Shown: positions 1 to 9,468, numbered from the stretch's first letter. The stretch is DNA of 61,100 nucleotides from Candidatus Sulfotelmatobacter sp. (GCA_030041215.1 JASHOH010000107.1:1-61100), one strand, 5' to 3'. Made by a program: numbers and translations. Notes: a model not told the origin generated them from the letters alone.

Positions 1-1236
1 AAGCTTATCAACGACAGCCTGGGACATTCGGCAGGCGATGAGCTTCTGCTTCTGATTGCCAATCGGCTTCGGGCAAACTTTCGCGACACGGACACGCTGG
101 CGCGCCGTGAAGGCGCGGCGCAGTTGGGTGAAGATGCTCTCGCCAGGCTGGGCGGAGACGAGTTCACGGTGCTGCTTGAAGATATTCGCAACCCAAGTGA
201 CGCGATTCGTGTGGCGGAGCGGATCCAGGCGAAGCTGGCCGTCCCCTTTGAGGTTAAAGGGCAGCAGCTTGTAATTAGCGCGGGCATCGGCGTTGCCTCG
301 AGCGCTGCTTCCTACTCCACGGCAGAGGAGTTGCTGCGCGACGCGGAGATTGCCATGTACCGGGCCAAGCAAGCAGGCAACGGGCGGTGCGAGGTGTTCG
401 ATCCGGCAATGCACTCCGCCGCAGTCGTGCGTTTACAGCTTGAGACTGAGCTGCGCCGTGGTATTGAGAATGGAGAGTTGGCGGTCTACTACCAGCCGAT
501 TGTCTCTCTGGTCACAGGCAAAATTACCGGATTCGAGGCGCTGAGCCGATGGTTCCGTCCGGGAGGGCCAGTTTCGCCGGCTGACTTTATTCCCATCGCA
601 GATGAAACCGGACTCATCATGGCGATGAACAGGATGCTGATGCGGGACGCCTGCCGCCAATTGCTGACATGGCAATCGTGGTTCCGCTGCGATCCTCCAC
701 TGAGCATGAGCGTGAACATCAGCCCTAGACAATTTGCCGAATCGGAAATGGCTAAGGAGATTGCGAGAGTGCTTGAGGAAACGGGAATTGTGCCCGGCAC
801 GCTTAACCTTGAGATCACCGAGACCATCGCCATGGAAGACCCCGATCGCGCTTTTTCGATTCTCAGTGAAATGAAGTCGCTTGGTGTCAGGCTTAGCGTC
901 GATGACTTTGGAACTGGATACTCTTCACTGAGCCGGCTGCCGCGCTTTCCGGTGGATGCGTTGAAGATTGATCGTGTGTTCATCTCGGATATGAACACCA
1001 ATCGCGAGAACCACGAAATCGTGCGGCTGATTATCGCCTTGGCGCACAACATTGGCTTGAAGGTTGTCGCCGAAGGTACGGAACGTGAGGAACAGATCGC
1101 CGAATTGCAACGCCTCAGCTGCGAGTTTGCCCAGGGCTTTCTTTACTCTCCGGCAGTCAGCGCACAAGCCGCATTGGAATTGCTGATGCGCAGCTATGAG
1201 AGGTCTTCGGCAAGCGCAACAACGGCATCAACGTAG
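1..1236 (+). CDS. GGDEF-EAL cyclic-di-GMP synthase/phosphodiesterase, 5' partial
   Basis: The reading frame is already open at base 1 (KLINDSLGHSAGDE, typical of the start of a GGDEF domain), so the N-terminus and any sensor domain lie outside the window. The diguanylate cyclase signature GGDEF is intact at about residues 51-55. A complete EAL phosphodiesterase domain follows (EAL at about 179-181, then DDFGTGYSSL and AEGTE near the end). Both active-site signatures are kept, so it could make or degrade cyclic-di-GMP; which activity dominates cannot be read from sequence. The protein ends with a short Ser/Thr/Ala-rich tail. It probably acts at the membrane or in the cytoplasm depending on the missing sensor part. 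The next gene is convergent. Confidence 0.93.
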   Translation, partial: KLINDSLGHSAGDELLLLIANRLRANFRDTDTLARREGAAQLGEDALARLGGDEFTVLLEDIRNPSDAIRVAERIQAKLAVPFEVKGQQLVISAGIGVASSAASYSTAEELLRDAEIAMYRAKQAGNGRCEVFDPAMHSAAVVRLQLETELRRGIENGELAVYYQPIVSLVTGKITGFEALSRWFRPGGPVSPADFIPIADETGLIMAMNRMLMRDACRQLLTWQSWFRCDPPLSMSVNISPRQFAESEMAKEIARVLEETGIVPGTLNLEITETIAMEDPDRAFSILSEMKSLGVRLSVDDFGTGYSSLSRLPRFPVDALKIDRVFISDMNTNRENHEIVRLIIALAHNIGLKVVAEGTEREEQIAELQRLSCEFAQGFLYSPAVSAQAALELLMRSYERSSASATTAST

Positions 1237-1430
1237 CGCGACGTCGCTTGTGCAATTTCTCTGCCATCAGTCGTCCTAAAATTCGCCGATGTCGAGATTA
1301 GAAAAATATTCCGATTTTTGCGGTGACGCAAAGACAACCTAGTTGTCGAGGGCGTACACAATAGTGGTTTTTGTCGGCGCGCCGCCAGCAGCTAGCTGGG
1401 GCGTGCTACCTCGGGTAGTCTTCCCCCATC

Positions 1431-1477
1431 CCGCCACCGCATTGAAGCATCCGCAGAGATGCAGGGTGCGGTGGCGG
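1431..1477. terminator. Long hairpin between convergent genes, probable bidirectional terminator
   Basis: An 11-base perfect inverted repeat (CCGCCACCGCA at 1431-1441 and TGCGGTGGCGG at 1467-1477) encloses a smaller GCAT/ATGC stem at 1447-1450 and 1459-1462. It lies between the end of the GGDEF-EAL gene and the end of the convergent Crp/Fnr gene. No clean T-run follows, so intrinsic termination is inferred from position and stem strength only. Confidence 0.45.
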
Positions 1478-1504
1478 CTCCTCCCTTCAATTTGGGTTTG
1501 TTCG

Positions 1505-2200
1505 CTACGCACTCTTGAGCAACTGCTCAGGCGCGAACAGGACTATGCGTCCTCGAGATTTGCGCAGAATGCCGCGGTGCTCGAGTTTGCTCAGTTCCCG
1601 GCTGACGCTATAGATATTGGTCCCTGCCAATTCTGCCAATTGACGATATCCGCCGGCTTCTATGACCGTTCCTTCTGCTGTCGACTCGCCCAGGGCACGG
1701 GAAAGTTCAAGCAAGCTCCATTCAATGCGCCGTTCGAGGGGGTCGGTTCTAAGGCGCCTTACTTGCTGATAGTAGTGGTAGTAATCCCAGATCATGGCGC
1801 TTATCAGGTTGACGGCCGCAATCGGGACCTCATGCAGCAATTTAAGCGCGGCTTCGCGGCTCCAAATCCAGATCCTGCATGCTTGCAAAGCCTGCGCGGA
1901 TGCTACCTGATGGTCAATTTCGGCAATCGCAACACATCCCATCGTGTCCCCCGGGTAAATGAAGCGGACCAGCGTTTCATTTCCCGAGGTTGTCACCTCG
2001 CTCAGAGCCACCAGGCCTGATTCCAACAGGAAGAAACGCCGCGCAGGTTCGCCCTGTCTGTATACCCACTCTTGCGGGGCATAGTCGCGATACGTCGCCT
2101 TATCGAGTATTTTATGAATGCAACCCTCCGACAAGCCTTTGAAGACCCGAGATGCTTTGAGAACTGCCGCTACGTCGGACCGAGACGATTTCGCTTCCAT
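1505..2200 (-). CDS. Crp/Fnr-family transcriptional regulator
   Basis: The 231-residue product has the standard length and layout of the family: an N-terminal cyclic-nucleotide-binding-like beta-barrel (about residues 20-130, with WVYRQGEPARRFFLLESG), a long dimerisation helix, and a C-terminal winged helix (about 165-225, RQLAELAGTNIYSVSREL). The ATG at 2200 has a GGGGAG ribosome site seven bases upstream. The N-terminal Cys cluster of true Fnr is absent, so it should not bind an oxygen-sensing iron-sulfur cluster in that way. The ligand is unknown. No operon partner is visible; it is convergent with the cyclic-di-GMP gene and divergent from the M13 peptidase. It could be a CO or NO sensor for the CODH operon 10 kb away, but nothing in the sequence shows that. 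Confidence 0.9.
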   Translation of the reverse strand: MEAKSSRSDVAAVLKASRVFKGLSEGCIHKILDKATYRDYAPQEWVYRQGEPARRFFLLESGLVALSEVTTSGNETLVRFIYPGDTMGCVAIAEIDHQVASAQALQACRIWIWSREAALKLLHEVPIAAVNLISAMIWDYYHYYQQVRRLRTDPLERRIEWSLLELSRALGESTAEGTVIEAGGYRQLAELAGTNIYSVSRELSKLEHRGILRKSRGRIVLFAPEQLLKSA

Positions 2201-2467
2201 GTCATGCTCCCCATTTCGGCGAGATTCAAGCAGTCAACAGGATACACTCCTCGACAGAACGCATGGGGCTGGTCCTATGGGACGGCACCAAGCTCATAGA
2301 TCTCCACAACTGGACCGGAAATCTGGGAGGAAACGATTCGCAAGCGGGGTTTTACTAACGCTGGTTGCAGGCCAACTACGACTACGGCCCGTAGCCTCCG
2401 TCACCGCTAGGGGGCTGGAGTAGAATGCTGGCGTTTGCGTCCGCTGCTCGCCCACAGGAGAGACAAC

Positions 2468-4579
2468 ATGCGTTATTTCACCTCAAGCCTGACAAGTGCC
2501 TTGCTTACCGCGTGCCTGGCGGTGAGCACGGCCTGGAGTCAGGCGGGGCCGGGGCAGAGTTCAGGCAAGCCGTTTTATAAGCCCTTCGGCCTGGATCTCT
2601 CTGCGATAGACAAACGCACGCGACCGCAGGACGACTTCTACCAATACGTCAATGGAGCGTGGATCGCGCGCACGACAATTCCCGCGGACCAGGATGCGGT
2701 CGAAGTAACCGGCAGCCAGATGCAGGACCGAATCGACGCCCGGATTCGAGCGCTGCTCGAAGCGGCAGCCGGCGCGCAGAGCGGACCGGCCGTCACGTCC
2801 GCCGAAAAAGCCGGAGCCATGTACGCTGCCTTTATGGATGAGAGCCGAATTGAGAGACTCGGGGCCACGCCGATCGAGCCGGAGCATGCGGCCGTGCGTG
2901 CGGCGCCGGATCGCCCCGCGCTGGCGAGAATCATGGGACAGAGCTTCTCCGGGTTTGGCGGCTCCATTTTTGCCGCCAGCTTCACTATCGACTTCAAGGA
3001 CACACAGCACTACGCCTTGTACCTGAACCAGGCCGGACTCGGCATGCCCGATCGCCGTTACTACCTTCTCGAGGAGTTCGCTGGCGAGCGGCGTGGCTAC
3101 CAGGAGTATGTGCGCAAGCTTCTCACATTGGTGAAATGGCCGAACCCGGTCGAGACAGCGAACGCGGTCGTGGCGTTCGAGCGACGGATCGCGGAAGCCA
3201 GCTGGTCAGCGGCGGAGCAGCGCGACGCGGTGAAGAGCTTCAACCCTATGTCGGTCGCGGAACTCACCGCGTTCGCTCCAGGATTCCCTTGGCAGGAGTT
3301 TCTCGCCGGTGCTCAGGTGGCGGCCGGTGGTCAACTGATGCATGTGCCGCGCATCGTGGTCGGTGAGAAGTCGGCGTTCCCGAAGATCGCCGCGATCTTC
3401 GCCGACACGCCGCTCGAGACGCTGAAGGCGTGGTGTGCTTTCAACATAGTGGACCGGGCTGCGCCATATCTGTCGAGTCCCTTTGTAACCGCACGCTTTG
3501 AGTTTCGGGGCAAGACTCTCGAAGGGCGAGAGAAGATATTGCCGCGCTGGAAGCGGGGAATCCTAGCCGTTTCCGGAGGCGATTGCGGAATGGACGCATC
3601 GAGCTGCTTCGGCACCCTCAATTTCGCGGTCGGGCAGATGTACGTCGAGCACTACTTTCCGGCGCAAAAGAAGACCAAAGTTGAGTCATTAGCCACTGAA
3701 GTGAAGGCAGCTTACAGCCGCCGCATCGAGCAGCTCTCATGGATGTCGCCGACCACCAAGCGGGAAGCGCTGCGTAAGCTCGATTCCTATACCGTCAAGG
3801 TGGGGTTTCCGGAGCATCCGCGTGACTACTCCTCGGTCAAGATAAGCCGAGACGACGTGATTGGCGATGTCCGGCAGGCTGCCGCTGCAGACTGGAAGCG
3901 CTTGGTCGAGCGCAGCGGGGGGCCGGTGGATTGGTCGGAATGGGATTTCCCCCCACAGGTGAACGACGCGTACAACGGATCTCTTAACGATGTCGTATTC
4001 GCGGCGGCAGTCTTAGAGCCGCCTAGCTTCGATCCGGCTGCCGACGATGCAGTCGACTATGGAGCCGTTGGGTCGCTGATTGGCCATGAACTCACGCACG
4101 GCTTCGACGATCAGGGTCGGGCGGTCGACGCCACTGCCGCTTTGCGCGACTGGTGGACGCCGGAAGACGCGGAGGCTTTTCTGGCTCGCGCCGACAAACT
4201 CGGCGCCCAATATGCCCGCTTCGAGGTCGTGCCCGGAGTGCACATCGATCCAGGCTTGACCATGGGCGAGAACATTGCCGATTTGGGTGGGCTGCTGATT
4301 GCGTTGGATGCGTACCACGCGTCGCTGCACGGGAAGCCAGCGCCGGTGATCAACGGATTGACCGGCGATCAGAGATTTTTCATGTCCTATGCACAAGTAT
4401 TCCGAGGCAAGGTTCGTCCGGCAAAGCTGCGGGAAGCTGCCGTAAGTAATGCGCATCCCTCGGACAAAATTCGCGTAATTGGAGTTCTGCCGAACATGGA
4501 CGCGTGGTACGAGGCGTTCGACGTCAAACCGGGAGACCGCATGTATCGCCCACCCGCGGAGCGAGTGCGCATCTGGTAA
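2468..4579 (+). CDS. Secreted M13 (neprilysin-type) zinc metallopeptidase
   Basis: A 703-residue protein of the neprilysin/PepO family. An N-terminal signal peptide (MRYFTSSLTSALLTACLAV) indicates export. The DDFYQYVNGAWI motif opens the M13 N-terminal domain. The catalytic zinc site HELTH is at residues 540-544 and the third ligand lies in ENIAD at 601-605. The NAY-like substrate motif (VNDAYNG) is also present. The start at 2468 is preferred over an in-frame codon at 2435 because it follows an AGGAG site and begins the signal peptide directly. Bacterial members degrade oligopeptides in the periplasm or outside the cell. The gene stands alone, followed by a non-coding gap. Confidence 0.95.
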   Translation: MRYFTSSLTSALLTACLAVSTAWSQAGPGQSSGKPFYKPFGLDLSAIDKRTRPQDDFYQYVNGAWIARTTIPADQDAVEVTGSQMQDRIDARIRALLEAAAGAQSGPAVTSAEKAGAMYAAFMDESRIERLGATPIEPEHAAVRAAPDRPALARIMGQSFSGFGGSIFAASFTIDFKDTQHYALYLNQAGLGMPDRRYYLLEEFAGERRGYQEYVRKLLTLVKWPNPVETANAVVAFERRIAEASWSAAEQRDAVKSFNPMSVAELTAFAPGFPWQEFLAGAQVAAGGQLMHVPRIVVGEKSAFPKIAAIFADTPLETLKAWCAFNIVDRAAPYLSSPFVTARFEFRGKTLEGREKILPRWKRGILAVSGGDCGMDASSCFGTLNFAVGQMYVEHYFPAQKKTKVESLATEVKAAYSRRIEQLSWMSPTTKREALRKLDSYTVKVGFPEHPRDYSSVKISRDDVIGDVRQAAAADWKRLVERSGGPVDWSEWDFPPQVNDAYNGSLNDVVFAAAVLEPPSFDPAADDAVDYGAVGSLIGHELTHGFDDQGRAVDATAALRDWWTPEDAEAFLARADKLGAQYARFEVVPGVHIDPGLTMGENIADLGGLLIALDAYHASLHGKPAPVINGLTGDQRFFMSYAQVFRGKVRPAKLREAAVSNAHPSDKIRVIGVLPNMDAWYEAFDVKPGDRMYRPPAERVRIW

Positions 4580-4914
4580 GTTGAGCGGCGGATGCGGTTT
4601 CGAGGTTGTCAACTGCCGGTATAGCGGCGGTCGTCGTTCAGGGAGGGAAAAAACATGCGCTACCCGCTTGTGAGCTTCCCGTTCAAGGTTCATGAGCTGA
4701 GCGGAAATCTTTTATTTCCCGCTCATGTAAATCGCCTCGCGTAACCGCTTGGTAGGTGGGCTTCCGAGACCGTGAAATCCGGTAGGTTTTTAGCTCCCGT
4801 CGGCACATCCTGCTGGTGCCAGTTTTCCGTTTGTTGACCATTCTCCTGGAACTTCCTACAAGCCCGTTTCTGGCCGACAAACCACTTGTTGTTCCACTGA
4901 GGTACTATCGCTGC
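4580..4914. other. Intergenic stretch with one imperfect hairpin
   Basis: No convincing gene. A stem with one bulge (GAGCGGAAAT at 4699-4708 against ATTTCCCGCTC at 4714-4724) lies about 120 bases after the peptidase stop. It could be a weak terminator but has no T-run after it. Confidence 0.35.
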
Positions 4915-6588
4915 ATGAATGATGCAACTATGCGCCGGACGATACTTCTGCTAGCGATTTCCGTACCGCTGGTTTCTTGCAGTCGCCAACCGAACTTCGA
5001 TGTCGTCCTGAGAAATGGCTTGGTCTGCGACGGCACCGGCTCGCCCTGCACGTCCGGAGGCGTAGGGATTAACGGCGACAAGATCGCCAAAATTGGCGAC
5101 GTGTCGGCCGATCGCGGTCGCGTCGATATTGACGTACGTGGCCAGGTCGTCGCACCGGGTTTCATCAACATGATGTCAAGCCACGAGGGGCTGTTTGCCG
5201 ACGGCCGTGGCCTCAGCGATCTGCTGCAGGGGGTCACTCTCGAAATCTTCGGCGAAGGCGAGTCCATGGGCCCTCTCACCGAGGACATGCGCGCGGAAAT
5301 GATGCAGCAGGAGTCTGACATCAAGTACGACGTTACCTGGCACTCGCTCAAAGAGGGACTGGAAACGCTGGTGGCGCATGGCATCTCGCCGAACATCGCG
5401 TCCTTCATTGGGGCCGCGACCCCGCGTATCTACGTACTCGGCCGGGCCAATCGCGCACCCACCCCTGCCGAACTCGATCGGATGCGCGAGGTGACAGCCA
5501 AGGCAATGGAAGATGGAGCGCTCGGCGTGGCTTCCGATCTGATGCACCAGCCGGGCCCCTATGCCAAAACCGACGAACTGGTTACGCTCGCCGAGGTCGC
5601 GGCCAAGTATAAGGGCATTTACATTTCGCACATGCGCAGTGAGGGCGATCACGAGATGGAGGCGGTCGATGAGCTGATCGCTATCGCCCGCCGGGCACAT
5701 ATTCCCGCGGAGATTTACCACTTCAAGGTCGCAGGCGCGAAGAACTGGAACCATTTGCCGGAAGTGCTCGCAAGAATCGAAGCCGCTCGCGCCCAGGGCC
5801 TTCAGATTACGGCGGATATGTACAACTATCCGGCGGGTGCCACTGGCCTCAATGCGGCCATGCCACCCTGGGTACAGGAAGGTGGTCTCGAAGAATGGCG
5901 CAAGCGGCTGCAGGATCCCGCTATACGGAAACGTGTGAAGCAAGAGATGCATTCCGACAAGTACGACAACGAATTTCTCTCTCCCGGATCACCCGATCGG
6001 ATTCTCTTGATCGGCTTCAAGAGCGACAAGCTGAAGCCATTAACCGGCAAGACGCTGGCTGAAGTTGCGAGCATGAGGCACTCTACGCCGGAGGATACAG
6101 CGATGGATCTGGTGGTTGGGGACGATTCGCGCGTGGAAGCCGTTTATTTCGATATGAGCGAAGACAACATCCCCAAGCAGGTTGTGCTGCCGTGGATGAG
6201 CTTCTGCTCGGACTATTGGCCCGAGGGAGTCGACGGCGTGTTCCTCAAATTCGGCTCGCATCCGCGCGCCTTCGGAAACTTTGCCCGCGTCTTTGCGCGT
6301 TATGTACGTGACGAAAAACTCATGACCGTACCGGAGGCAGTTCGCAAGATGACCTCCCAGACCGCTTCCAATCTTGGTATTGCCACCCGTGGTCTGCTGC
6401 GGCCAGGATACTTTGCCGACATCGCCGTTTTCGATCCCGCTACAATCCAGGACCACGCTACTTTTGAAAACCCTCGACAATTCGCAACCGGTGTCTCTGA
6501 GGTTTTCGTCAACGGCGTCGAGGTAGTTCACGACGGCGTACACACGGGCGCGAAACCGGGCCGTGTCGTCAAGCGGGACCGCAACTAG
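4915..6588 (+). CDS. Lipoprotein D-aminoacylase/amidohydrolase-superfamily protein
   Basis: A 557-residue amidohydrolase resembling N-acyl-D-amino-acid deacylases. The start at 4915 gives a short hydrophobic signal ending in LVSC, a lipobox, so the protein should be a membrane-anchored lipoprotein outside the cytoplasm. The N-terminal urease-like beta-sandwich (DVVLRNGLVCDGTG) and the C-terminal ADIAVFDP segment are characteristic. The family's usual metal-binding HxH after APGF is replaced by NMMSSHE, although later histidines (YISHMRSEGDHE, EIYHFKVAGAKNW) are kept. This matches an unusual branch of the family; substrate and metal content are unclear. The longer in-frame start at 4816 lacks a ribosome site and would bury the signal peptide. 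Confidence 0.85.
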   Translation: MNDATMRRTILLLAISVPLVSCSRQPNFDVVLRNGLVCDGTGSPCTSGGVGINGDKIAKIGDVSADRGRVDIDVRGQVVAPGFINMMSSHEGLFADGRGLSDLLQGVTLEIFGEGESMGPLTEDMRAEMMQQESDIKYDVTWHSLKEGLETLVAHGISPNIASFIGAATPRIYVLGRANRAPTPAELDRMREVTAKAMEDGALGVASDLMHQPGPYAKTDELVTLAEVAAKYKGIYISHMRSEGDHEMEAVDELIAIARRAHIPAEIYHFKVAGAKNWNHLPEVLARIEAARAQGLQITADMYNYPAGATGLNAAMPPWVQEGGLEEWRKRLQDPAIRKRVKQEMHSDKYDNEFLSPGSPDRILLIGFKSDKLKPLTGKTLAEVASMRHSTPEDTAMDLVVGDDSRVEAVYFDMSEDNIPKQVVLPWMSFCSDYWPEGVDGVFLKFGSHPRAFGNFARVFARYVRDEKLMTVPEAVRKMTSQTASNLGIATRGLLRPGYFADIAVFDPATIQDHATFENPRQFATGVSEVFVNGVEVVHDGVHTGAKPGRVVKRDRN

Positions 6589-7171
6589 CTGTCGCCCGGA
6601 TGACTTTGCTGGCCGGCGTTCCCTCTTGAGGATCACACAGAGAGAGTGGACGATTGGATACGCATTCTGGTCGAGTCACGGGCAAACCGGAAGTTGAGCT
6701 CACAGAAAGCCCACCGAGCCAAAGTCGCCTGGGGGTAATACAATTTTGACGGAATCCCGTTGGAAACATTGTTTCACGCGCGTTCGCTCCAGGATTGGAC
6801 AAGCTCTCGGAAGATACTCTCATCCCAGCTCTTAATCCCGCCTGGTGATCTTCGTCACAGCGTCCGCAAGCTTGCAGGACTTACCCTTTCACAGTGAGCG
6901 CACGGACAGCCAACAACCACAGCAAGGGCGCTACAGGGCGCGACCCAGTCCGCAAGAGTATGGAGGGTGCCCCGCGTCGGTGTGCGGACTTCGAGGAAAC
7001 GCTACGAGTATTCGGACAGCCGGCGGTCACAGAGGCCTGCATATCGGGCTCGTGTGACATCTGTCTTTTCCAGAACGGCGACTGCATCTTGTTGGCCAGC
7101 AACAACAGGATTCGCATCCTCCCGAACGCTCGCACGAGAACAAAAACAAATAATGACGAAGGAGCAACCAA
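6589..7171. other. Gene-poor stretch upstream of the thiolase-like operon
   Basis: About 580 bases without a recognisable gene. A short open frame near 6894-7175 has no family resemblance and low-complexity composition, so I do not call it. The last bases hold a GGAG ribosome site for the next gene, and the promoter of the 7172-9468 pair is probably here, but I cannot place it. Confidence 0.5.
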
Positions 7172-8371
7172 GTGAGGGACGTAGCTATCGTAGGCGCGGG
7201 CATGACCCCATGCCGTTCCCGTTGGGTTGAGAAGACCTTCTGGGAATTGGCTCAAATGGCGGTCAGTGAAGCGGTCCACGACGCCGGCATCCACATTCAG
7301 GAAGTCGAGGCGGGGGTGGCGGGAATCTATAACGATATCTTTGAGTTCCAAGCCATCCCGGAAAGCGGGTTCCAGGGAATTATCGGGCTTCAGAACAAGC
7401 CACTGATGAGGGTCACCAATGGTGGCGCGACCGGCGCCTATGCCATGCTGGCGGCCTACAACTTGGTCGCGAGCGGGCTGCACGATCTGGTGCTGGTCTT
7501 GGGGGTGGAGAAGGCGCTCGATTGTTACGACTATGAAGCCGAAAGCAACACCCCTGCCGTCGTTCAGACCATTGGTTATTCATGGGATCCGTGGTTTGAA
7601 CGGCCGCTGGGGGCGCATGCTTCCGAGAGTTATGCCGAGGTCATCCAGGCCTACATGGACGAGCATCCCGGCGACCTGGCGCCGATGGCACGCGCTAGAA
7701 TCGTCGAACTCCTGTGTCAGCAGGCGCAAAACAATCCCTACGCCCAGCGCCTGGGTGAGAAGGTAACTGCCGACCAAGTCCTCCACTCCCGCTACGTTGT
7801 TTATCCGGTTCGTGTACTAGAGACTTGCGTGTATACCGAGGGGGCGTGCGCTTTGATCTTCGCCTCTACGGAAATGGCGAAGAAGATCCAAGAGCGTAAC
7901 GGCCGCGACCCAATTTGGCTGACCGGCGTCGGTGCAGCCAACGAGCCCTATTTCGTGGGCAACGACATCACGCGCTACAAAGTGCTTCATCGGATTTATT
8001 CCGACCACGTTGCAACCAAGAAAGCACTGAAGATGGCGGGCATAGGCATCGAAGATGTCGGGGTGATCGAGTTGCACGACGCTTTCATTCCGCAGTTCAT
8101 GATCACGCTGGCCGAGATGGGCGTGGTACCGGTGGGCAAAGCCAACGATCTGGTGGAGGAAGGCATTATTATGCCCGGCGGGAAGCTGTTGGTGAATCCC
8201 TCGGGCGGGCTCGTCTTCGGCGGACATTTCGTCGGCGGATCCAACATGATGTCAACCTGGAGCGCCATGCGCGAAATGAGGGCCAGAGGCATTGAGCATG
8301 GGTTGGTTCATGGCACCGGCGCATCACTGTCGATGTACGGTGTAGCGATCGTGCTGGAGAGGAGAGCGTAA
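7172..8371 (+). CDS. Thiolase-superfamily protein (SCP-x/Ltp2-like) lacking the catalytic cysteines
   Basis: A 399-residue protein with the two-fold thiolase architecture of the lipid-transfer-protein (SCP2-thiolase) branch. It begins with a GTG at 7172 after GGAG. The position of the nucleophilic cysteine reads VTNGGATGAYA (residues 81-91), with no Cys, and the C-terminal cysteine motif is also replaced (HGTGASLSMYG). The histidine motifs ELHDAF and FGGHFVGGSN remain. Loss of both cysteines is known in Ltp2-type retro-aldolases, which split side chains from CoA thioesters together with a DUF35 partner. The immediately following gene is a DUF35 protein, so an aldolase complex is a reasonable inference; an unusual condensing enzyme is the alternative. 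Cytoplasmic. Confidence 0.88.
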   Translation: MRDVAIVGAGMTPCRSRWVEKTFWELAQMAVSEAVHDAGIHIQEVEAGVAGIYNDIFEFQAIPESGFQGIIGLQNKPLMRVTNGGATGAYAMLAAYNLVASGLHDLVLVLGVEKALDCYDYEAESNTPAVVQTIGYSWDPWFERPLGAHASESYAEVIQAYMDEHPGDLAPMARARIVELLCQQAQNNPYAQRLGEKVTADQVLHSRYVVYPVRVLETCVYTEGACALIFASTEMAKKIQERNGRDPIWLTGVGAANEPYFVGNDITRYKVLHRIYSDHVATKKALKMAGIGIEDVGVIELHDAFIPQFMITLAEMGVVPVGKANDLVEEGIIMPGGKLLVNPSGGLVFGGHFVGGSNMMSTWSAMREMRARGIEHGLVHGTGASLSMYGVAIVLERRA

Positions 8372-8373
8372 CC

Positions 8374-9468
8374 ATGGCGAAGACAAGGAAAGAAGTGGCT
8401 TCCCCGACACGCAAAATCACGACGAAACCGGTGATCTCACCTGCGATGCTCCCAATGGAAGCAATCACAGAAGTTCACGCCGCAGACGGCGTCTACCTCC
8501 AACGCAACGACGTGATGTTTACGGCCATGAAGCATACCCAGGGCGAATTCTCGGACTTCTTCCGAGCGCTGCGCGACGAAGGCAAAGTATTCGGCCATCG
8601 TTGTCCCGAGTGCCGGCACCTCATCATCCCTCCTTTCATGCGGCGTTGCCCATCGTGTAATTTCGTAGAGATGAAGAAGGAGTACGTAAAAGATACCGGC
8701 ATCATGGCCGCGACGCCGGTCATTACTGTGTTCGCGCCCAGCCGTTACAAGGGCCAGGAACCGTTCGGCACAGGCCGGGTGTTTCTGGAAGCAGCCGACG
8801 GCAGGCTGAGCGACACTGCGATGCTGGTTCGCGTCCGCACTACGCGAGGAACCATACGGCCGGGAATCTATAAGAAAGGAACATCGGTAAAGCTGGCCTT
8901 CTGCGATCATCGCCAAGGCGAGATGCTGGACGTCTTTGCCGTACCGCAGAGTGAACTGACGCTGAAACAACTCCGCAAGAGCCCGCTTCTCGAAAGCGAG
9001 ATCAAGTGGGGTCGTCTTTCCGAGGTGGAATTCGGCAAACCTTCCGTTCAGTTGCGGAAAACCTTGCAGGAAGTGATAGCAGATTTCAGGAAACTAGCGG
9101 AAATGGTCCCTCGCAGCCCACGGGCGACAGCCAATCTTGCGAACTGGCACCGCACGGTTGCTGTCCGCACGGGAGGAGGTACGTTTAGTTTTGTGGTGAA
9201 TGAGGGGAAACTGCACATTCAGAAAGATGGCGCGAAATCGGCGGACCTGGTCGTCGCCATTCAGGATCCATCAATTCTGCTCACCTGGCTGCGCGATAGC
9301 ACGCAACCGGTTGGAGACGTAAAGAGCCCCGCGCTAACCGATATGGTGATCGAAGGAACTCTGGTGCTGAACAAACCCGAACTGGAGACGATCACGCGTT
9401 TAGATCGGGTTCCCCGTTCGCTTCGCCGGGACCATGTGGTGATATCTCAGTCAACGGAGGCTAACTAG
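8374..9468 (+). CDS. Zn-ribbon/OB-fold (DUF35) protein fused to an SCP2-like domain
   Basis: The start lies three bases after the stop of the thiolase-like gene, so the two are translationally linked. Residues 77-95 form a rubredoxin-like zinc ribbon (Cys77, Cys80, Cys92, Cys95), followed by a DUF35 OB fold (GTGRVFLEAADGRLSDTAML, about 130-190). The C-terminal part (about 240-350) reads as an SCP2-like sterol/acyl-carrier fold (GTFSFVVNEGKLHIQ). DUF35 proteins bind thiolase-like enzymes and hand CoA substrates between active sites. The basic Lys/Thr-rich first 25 residues have no clear role. The fusion of the acyl-CoA partner with a lipid-binding domain suggests a hydrophobic or sterol-like substrate; this is inference. 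Confidence 0.85.
   Translation: MAKTRKEVASPTRKITTKPVISPAMLPMEAITEVHAADGVYLQRNDVMFTAMKHTQGEFSDFFRALRDEGKVFGHRCPECRHLIIPPFMRRCPSCNFVEMKKEYVKDTGIMAATPVITVFAPSRYKGQEPFGTGRVFLEAADGRLSDTAMLVRVRTTRGTIRPGIYKKGTSVKLAFCDHRQGEMLDVFAVPQSELTLKQLRKSPLLESEIKWGRLSEVEFGKPSVQLRKTLQEVIADFRKLAEMVPRSPRATANLANWHRTVAVRTGGGTFSFVVNEGKLHIQKDGAKSADLVVAIQDPSILLTWLRDSTQPVGDVKSPALTDMVIEGTLVLNKPELETITRLDRVPRSLRRDHVVISQSTEAN

Noticed and set aside
1-6. HindIII site at the first base
   Set aside because: It may mark a clone end but can occur by chance; it says nothing about biology.
1505-2200. Idea that the Crp/Fnr protein is the CO sensor CooA
   Set aside because: It lies about 8 kb from the CODH operon with unrelated genes between, and I cannot identify the CooA heme ligands.
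6894-7175. Short plus-strand frame before the thiolase-like gene
   Set aside because: No recognisable motif or ribosome site, and it overlaps the leader of a well-supported operon.
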